The notes under the pieces are model-generated. The model ran no database searches. It was not told the origin of the DNA and saw only the letters and a program-made list of their open reading frames with translations. A stretch of DNA of 8,192 nt, from the NCBI GenBank assembly GCA_002509665.1, contig DADN01000139.1, positions 21,852 to 30,043 on the forward strand, written 5' to 3'. The stretch comes from Methanobacterium sp. UBA8 (GTDB lineage: Archaea; Methanobacteriota; Methanobacteria; Methanobacteriales; Methanobacteriaceae). Positions 5,930-8,192 of this stretch are shown here, piece after piece; the first letter of the stretch is position 1; each line of letters begins with the position of its first letter. A program made the position numbers and the translations under genes.

Positions 5930-6250
5930 GTCATTAAGTGAATGACCAAATATTTTTGACTAATGTCAAAATTTACAATTTTGATGTTTGAAAATCGAAG
6001 ATTTTCAACCGTGAAAAATGAAATTTTTCACATGTTGAAGGAAATTTTTATTTCATGAACCGCAAAATCGGAGCAGGCGAAAAATGCTATGCATTTTTCT
6101 TTGCCGGAGGAAATGCAATTTCCTCGGCCACAAAAACGTAGTTTTTGCCGGCCCAAAAAATCTATGATTTTTTAGGGATTTGCAGGCGACAAATCAGAAC
6201 ATTCGAAAATCTACGATTTTCTAAAGATTTATCAGCTATAATTTTCGAAT
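5930..6250. repeat. Array of about ten consecutive short hairpins with 3-nt loops
   Basis: Successive perfect stems, 5' arm with 3' arm: 5930-5935/5941-5946; 5966-5973/5977-5984; 5988-5996/6000-6008; 6011-6019/6023-6031; 6041-6045/6050-6054; 6079-6087/6091-6099; 6107-6114/6118-6125; 6131-6137/6141-6147; 6155-6162/6166-6173 with 6152-6154/6175-6177 below it; 6177-6182/6190-6195; 6205-6211/6215-6221. Most have 7-9 bp and a trinucleotide loop (TAC, GAA, GAA, TAT, GCA, GTA, TAT, TAC), an A-rich 5' arm and a T-rich 3' arm. Several sit on GC linkers (GGC, GCC, GGCC) that can extend the stem. Arm sequences differ, so this is neither a tandem repeat nor a CRISPR array. GCAGGCGA occurs twice (6073-6080, 6182-6189). 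ATTCGAAAAT (6201-6210) pairs with ATTTTCGAAT (6241-6250). No credible protein is encoded here. Confidence 0.8.
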
Positions 6251-6331
6251 ATCTAAAAGTTATAAGTTTAAAAAGCTACGTCATTCACTATAATTTTCAA
6301 GGACTATTCAATTATCTAAAATTATACTGAA

Positions 6332-6342
6332 ACTATATATAA
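6332..6342 (+). promoter_or_regulatory. TATA box for acetolactate decarboxylase
   Basis: ACTATATATAA is the clearest archaeal TATA box in the window, preceded by a purine-containing CTGAA that could serve as a BRE. Its centre is about 29 bp before ATG 6366, so transcription should start within a few bases of the start codon. No ribosome site is present, consistent with a leaderless transcript. Confidence 0.55.
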
Positions 6343-6365
6343 TTCATTTAATACAAAATATCTCT

Positions 6366-7127
6366 ATGGCAAAGAAATATTATCTATTTACAGGAATTTT
6401 AATGATATTAGTTTTAGGAACAAGTGCGGTTTATGGTGCTTCTCCACAAATAAAGGATAATAATTCCATTTTCCAATTATCCACACTTAATTCATTATCT
6501 GCAGGGAATTTTGACGGGAACTGGACCATAGGTGATTTAAGATCACATGGAGATACCGGAATTGGGACATTCAATGGCCTAGATGGGGAAATGATAGAAT
6601 TAAACGAGAACATATATCAAATAAAATCAAATGGGACCGTTTATCTTATTAATGATTCTGCAAACACTCCATTTGCCATGACAGTGCCGTTTAAAACTGA
6701 TAAAATACTTATTTTAAATTCAAGTATGAATCTAACACAGCTTGAACAGTTTTTAAATACCACAGTGCCTTCTAAAAATATGTTCTACTCAATTAAGGTG
6801 ATTGGGACCTTTGATAGTGTCAAAGCTCGAAGCCCTCCAAAACAAAATAAACCTTATCCCGATCTGACCACCGCTTTAAAAAACCAGACTATTTTTAATT
6901 TCAACAATATTACCGGAACTATGGTTGGATTCTGGTGCCCGGAGTACGCAAGTGACGTAAACCTGAATGACTACCATTTCCACTTCATAAGTGAAGATAA
7001 AAAATCAGGAGGACATGTTCTGGACTGCCAGTTAAAGGGCGTAATAATTGAAATTAATTATATTCCAGATGACAGTGCTTTACTTTCAAATGGCAGCGTT
7101 TTAAATGTGAATTCAAGCGTAAATTAG
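6366..7127 (+). CDS. Acetolactate decarboxylase with signal peptide, probably exported
   Basis: The enzyme (AlsD/BudA family) decarboxylates (S)-2-acetolactate to (R)-acetoin in the 2,3-butanediol pathway and is a zinc protein. The 253 residues begin with a signal peptide: MAKK, a hydrophobic core (about 5-18), and a cleavage region near AVYGAS (21-26). The mature domain shows GIGTFNGLDGEM (65-76) with Glu75, TPFA (101-104), KARSPPKQNKPYPDL (153-167) with Arg155, and GFWCPEYASDVNLNDYHFHF (188-207). His204, His206 and His217 have the spacing of the three zinc ligands of the Brevibacillus enzyme, with Glu75 and Arg155 at the matching offsets. The protein ends soon after the domain, so the C-terminal glutamate described for bacterial enzymes has no obvious equivalent. 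Start ATG 6366 is supported by the TATA box and the complete signal peptide. The gene stands alone after the hairpin array. Confidence 0.93.
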   Translation: MAKKYYLFTGILMILVLGTSAVYGASPQIKDNNSIFQLSTLNSLSAGNFDGNWTIGDLRSHGDTGIGTFNGLDGEMIELNENIYQIKSNGTVYLINDSANTPFAMTVPFKTDKILILNSSMNLTQLEQFLNTTVPSKNMFYSIKVIGTFDSVKARSPPKQNKPYPDLTTALKNQTIFNFNNITGTMVGFWCPEYASDVNLNDYHFHFISEDKKSGGHVLDCQLKGVIIEINYIPDDSALLSNGSVLNVNSSVN

Positions 7128-7148
7128 CCCTGTAAATTCTTTTTTAAT

Positions 7149-7225
7149 GGGTTTAAACTCCCTTTTATTCAAATTTTGAGTATCATATCCCTGCTAAACT
7201 GTTTAAAAACCCTTTTTTAATTTTT
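7149..7225. terminator. Convergent terminator region between acetolactate decarboxylase and the channel gene
   Basis: After the plus-strand stop, GGG (7149-7151) and CCC (7160-7162) bracket TTTAAACT and are followed by TTTT. A second candidate follows, with CCC and T runs at 7213-7218 and 7221-7225. On the minus strand only A-rich sequence follows the channel stop, so these signals mainly serve the plus strand. Confidence 0.4.
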
Positions 7226-7241
7226 ATATGAAAATGCAAAC

Positions 7242-7844
7242 CTATGCCTTTATTATTCTTTTAATTAGAGGAATAGCCAGATAAGTAACTGTACTGAATG
7301 CAGGGATTATGAAAGAGGCCCCAATTGCAATTAATGCCGCAATAGGCAGCATCAAATTTAATTTGTTAAGTTTAATTATTTTTTCACGGCTTAATTCTTC
7401 TATAAAATCTTTTTTTGTTGCATAGTACCATATTAACCCTGAAAATATCCCAATTAAAAGTAGATTAATGTTAAAAAATATATTGGCTGCCGGGGTCTCA
7501 CCGTACCCTCCCATAAGTGAGGTTGAAAATGGAACCAGGGCAACAAATAGAAGCCATATAACAGTTATCCACAGCAGTACATTGTTAGCACGTTTGATCC
7601 TGTAAAACTGCTGGTGATTTATTCTCCAGAAGATGGCCAGGATGACAAAACTCAGGGCATATGTAAATAAATCCGGTATTAAACCAATTAAATAGTCTTC
7701 AACAGCGATATTAGACATAGAATTTGTTAACTGAGGAATACTGAGGTTTAAAACCAGTAAAGTCAAAGCAATTGCAAAAATTCCATCTACGAGGGTCTCA
7801 ATACGGCCAGTTGTTTCCCATGCATCATTATCATCATATGCCAT
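7242..7844 (-). CDS. TMEM175/DUF1211-family potassium channel protein
   Basis: The 200-residue integral membrane protein belongs to the prokaryotic TMEM175 (DUF1211) family, tetrameric K+-selective leak channels lacking the classical selectivity-filter sequence. The hallmark is GRIETLVDGIFAIALTLLVL (13-32): a conserved Arg, then a DG-FAIA pore-lining first helix. Further family blocks are the FWRINHQQFYRI segment (72-83) and a third helix with LLFVALVPFSTSLMGGY (98-114). Hydrophobic segments lie at about 20-38, 52-72, 88-107, 119-141, 164-181 and 183-196, giving the expected six. The length fits archaeal and bacterial members. Start: minus-strand ATG 7844-7842 with CAGGTG about 4 nt upstream (complement of 7849-7854). 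It ends at TAG. It converges with acetolactate decarboxylase and lies 93 bp downstream of the DUF362 gene, so they could share a message, though the gap is T-rich. Confidence 0.88.
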   Translation of the reverse strand: MAYDDNDAWETTGRIETLVDGIFAIALTLLVLNLSIPQLTNSMSNIAVEDYLIGLIPDLFTYALSFVILAIFWRINHQQFYRIKRANNVLLWITVIWLLFVALVPFSTSLMGGYGETPAANIFFNINLLLIGIFSGLIWYYATKKDFIEELSREKIIKLNKLNLMLPIAALIAIGASFIIPAFSTVTYLAIPLIKRIIKA

Positions 7845-7937
7845 GCTGCACCTGCTTTAAAAATTTTTTAAAATAGTTTAAATTTTTGAATTTTTTATAA
7901 AAACATGCTGACTAATTCAGCTCTATCCAACATTCAA

Positions 7938-8192
7938 TTATATCCTAATTAACTCGTAATCCGCGCTTCCAAGTCCTATCTCTTCCCCATATTTAAGCTG
8001 AATTTTTCCATCTATGCCCTCATAAACTCCTTTAAACTTATCTTCCCCTTTATGGAAGTTATGATGTAAAAGTGAGTTTTCAAATCCACACTGCTCATTT
8101 ACCAGATCAATACTGGCAGCATCTATTGCAACTGGATCAAATGATGCAATAATTCCAATATCTGGAACAATCGGAGCATCACTCCATGGAAC
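7938..8192 (-). CDS. DUF362-domain protein, C-terminal 84 residues
   Basis: Only the C-terminal end is present; the gene runs past base 8192. On the minus strand the frame is open from 8192 to TAA 7940-7938. The visible start, [20 protein letters not shown] followed by [12 protein letters not shown], matches the conserved end of DUF362 proteins, where a [12 protein letters not shown] block normally follows a cysteine-rich stretch (outside the window) and is followed by a DPVAID segment. Related methanogen proteins often carry 4Fe-4S clusters and have no settled function. The last 50 residues include [18 protein letters not shown], then a basic-acidic tail ending YELIRI. Family assignment is confident; iron-sulfur binding cannot be seen here. 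Confidence 0.8.
   Translation of the reverse strand, partial: VPWSDAPIVPDIGIIASFDPVAIDAASIDLVNEQCGFENSLLHHNFHKGEDKFKGVYEGIDGKIQLKYGEEIGLGSADYELIRI

Noticed and set aside
5930..6250. CRISPR array or tandem repeat
   Set aside because: Palindromes recur at irregular spacing with different sequences. There is no constant direct repeat with unique spacers, and no cas genes are in the window.
6145..6330. 61-residue open frame on the plus strand
   Set aside because: It starts inside the hairpin array and its sequence is dictated by palindromes. There is no ribosome site and no recognisable domain.

Overview
The window looks like an AT-rich euryarchaeal methanogen chromosome, most likely Methanobacteriales (Methanobacterium-like). 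The lineage is inferred from several signs: an alanine dehydrogenase of the Archaeoglobus type, a soluble P-type-ATPase-like HAD phosphatase resembling MJ0968, a DUF362-type protein, AT-rich TATA-like promoters about 25 bp before some start codons, T-tract terminators, and GGTGAT-type ribosome sites matching the archaeal 16S tail. No 16S gene or methanogenesis gene is present to prove it.

Layout. 1-1288 (+) is the C-terminal part of a DHA2-type MFS exporter. 1419-2411 (+) is an archaeal alanine dehydrogenase of the ornithine cyclodeaminase/mu-crystallin family. 2584-2745 (+) is a 53-residue ORF of unknown function with a good ribosome site. 2770-2890 is a leader with nested inverted repeats, before a LysE/RhtB-family exporter at 2905-3540 (+, TTG start). 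3640-3789 (-) is a 49-residue small ORF, also with a TTG start. 3984-4065 holds overlapping inverted repeats. 4067-4564 (-) is a small exported protein of unknown function. 4565-5118 is a long AT-rich divergent intergenic region with three TGTGAT-N4-ATCACA-type palindromes. 5119-5907 (+) is the HAD phosphatase. 5930-6250 is a dense array of about ten short hairpins. 6366-7127 (+) is a signal-peptide-bearing acetolactate decarboxylase. 7242-7844 (-) is a TMEM175/DUF1211-type potassium channel. 7938-8192 (-) is the C-terminal end of a DUF362 protein.

How the genes relate. Most are single transcription units with their own promoter and terminator signals, and no multi-gene operon or classical defence or mobile module is visible. 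A loose theme is the membrane and cell exterior: two exporters, a cation channel, two exported proteins. Alanine dehydrogenase and acetolactate decarboxylase both act near pyruvate, but nothing in the sequence links them. The most unusual material is non-coding: the hairpin array at 5930-6250, and the palindrome set at 4631-4835, whose spacing matches the bacterial CRP consensus.
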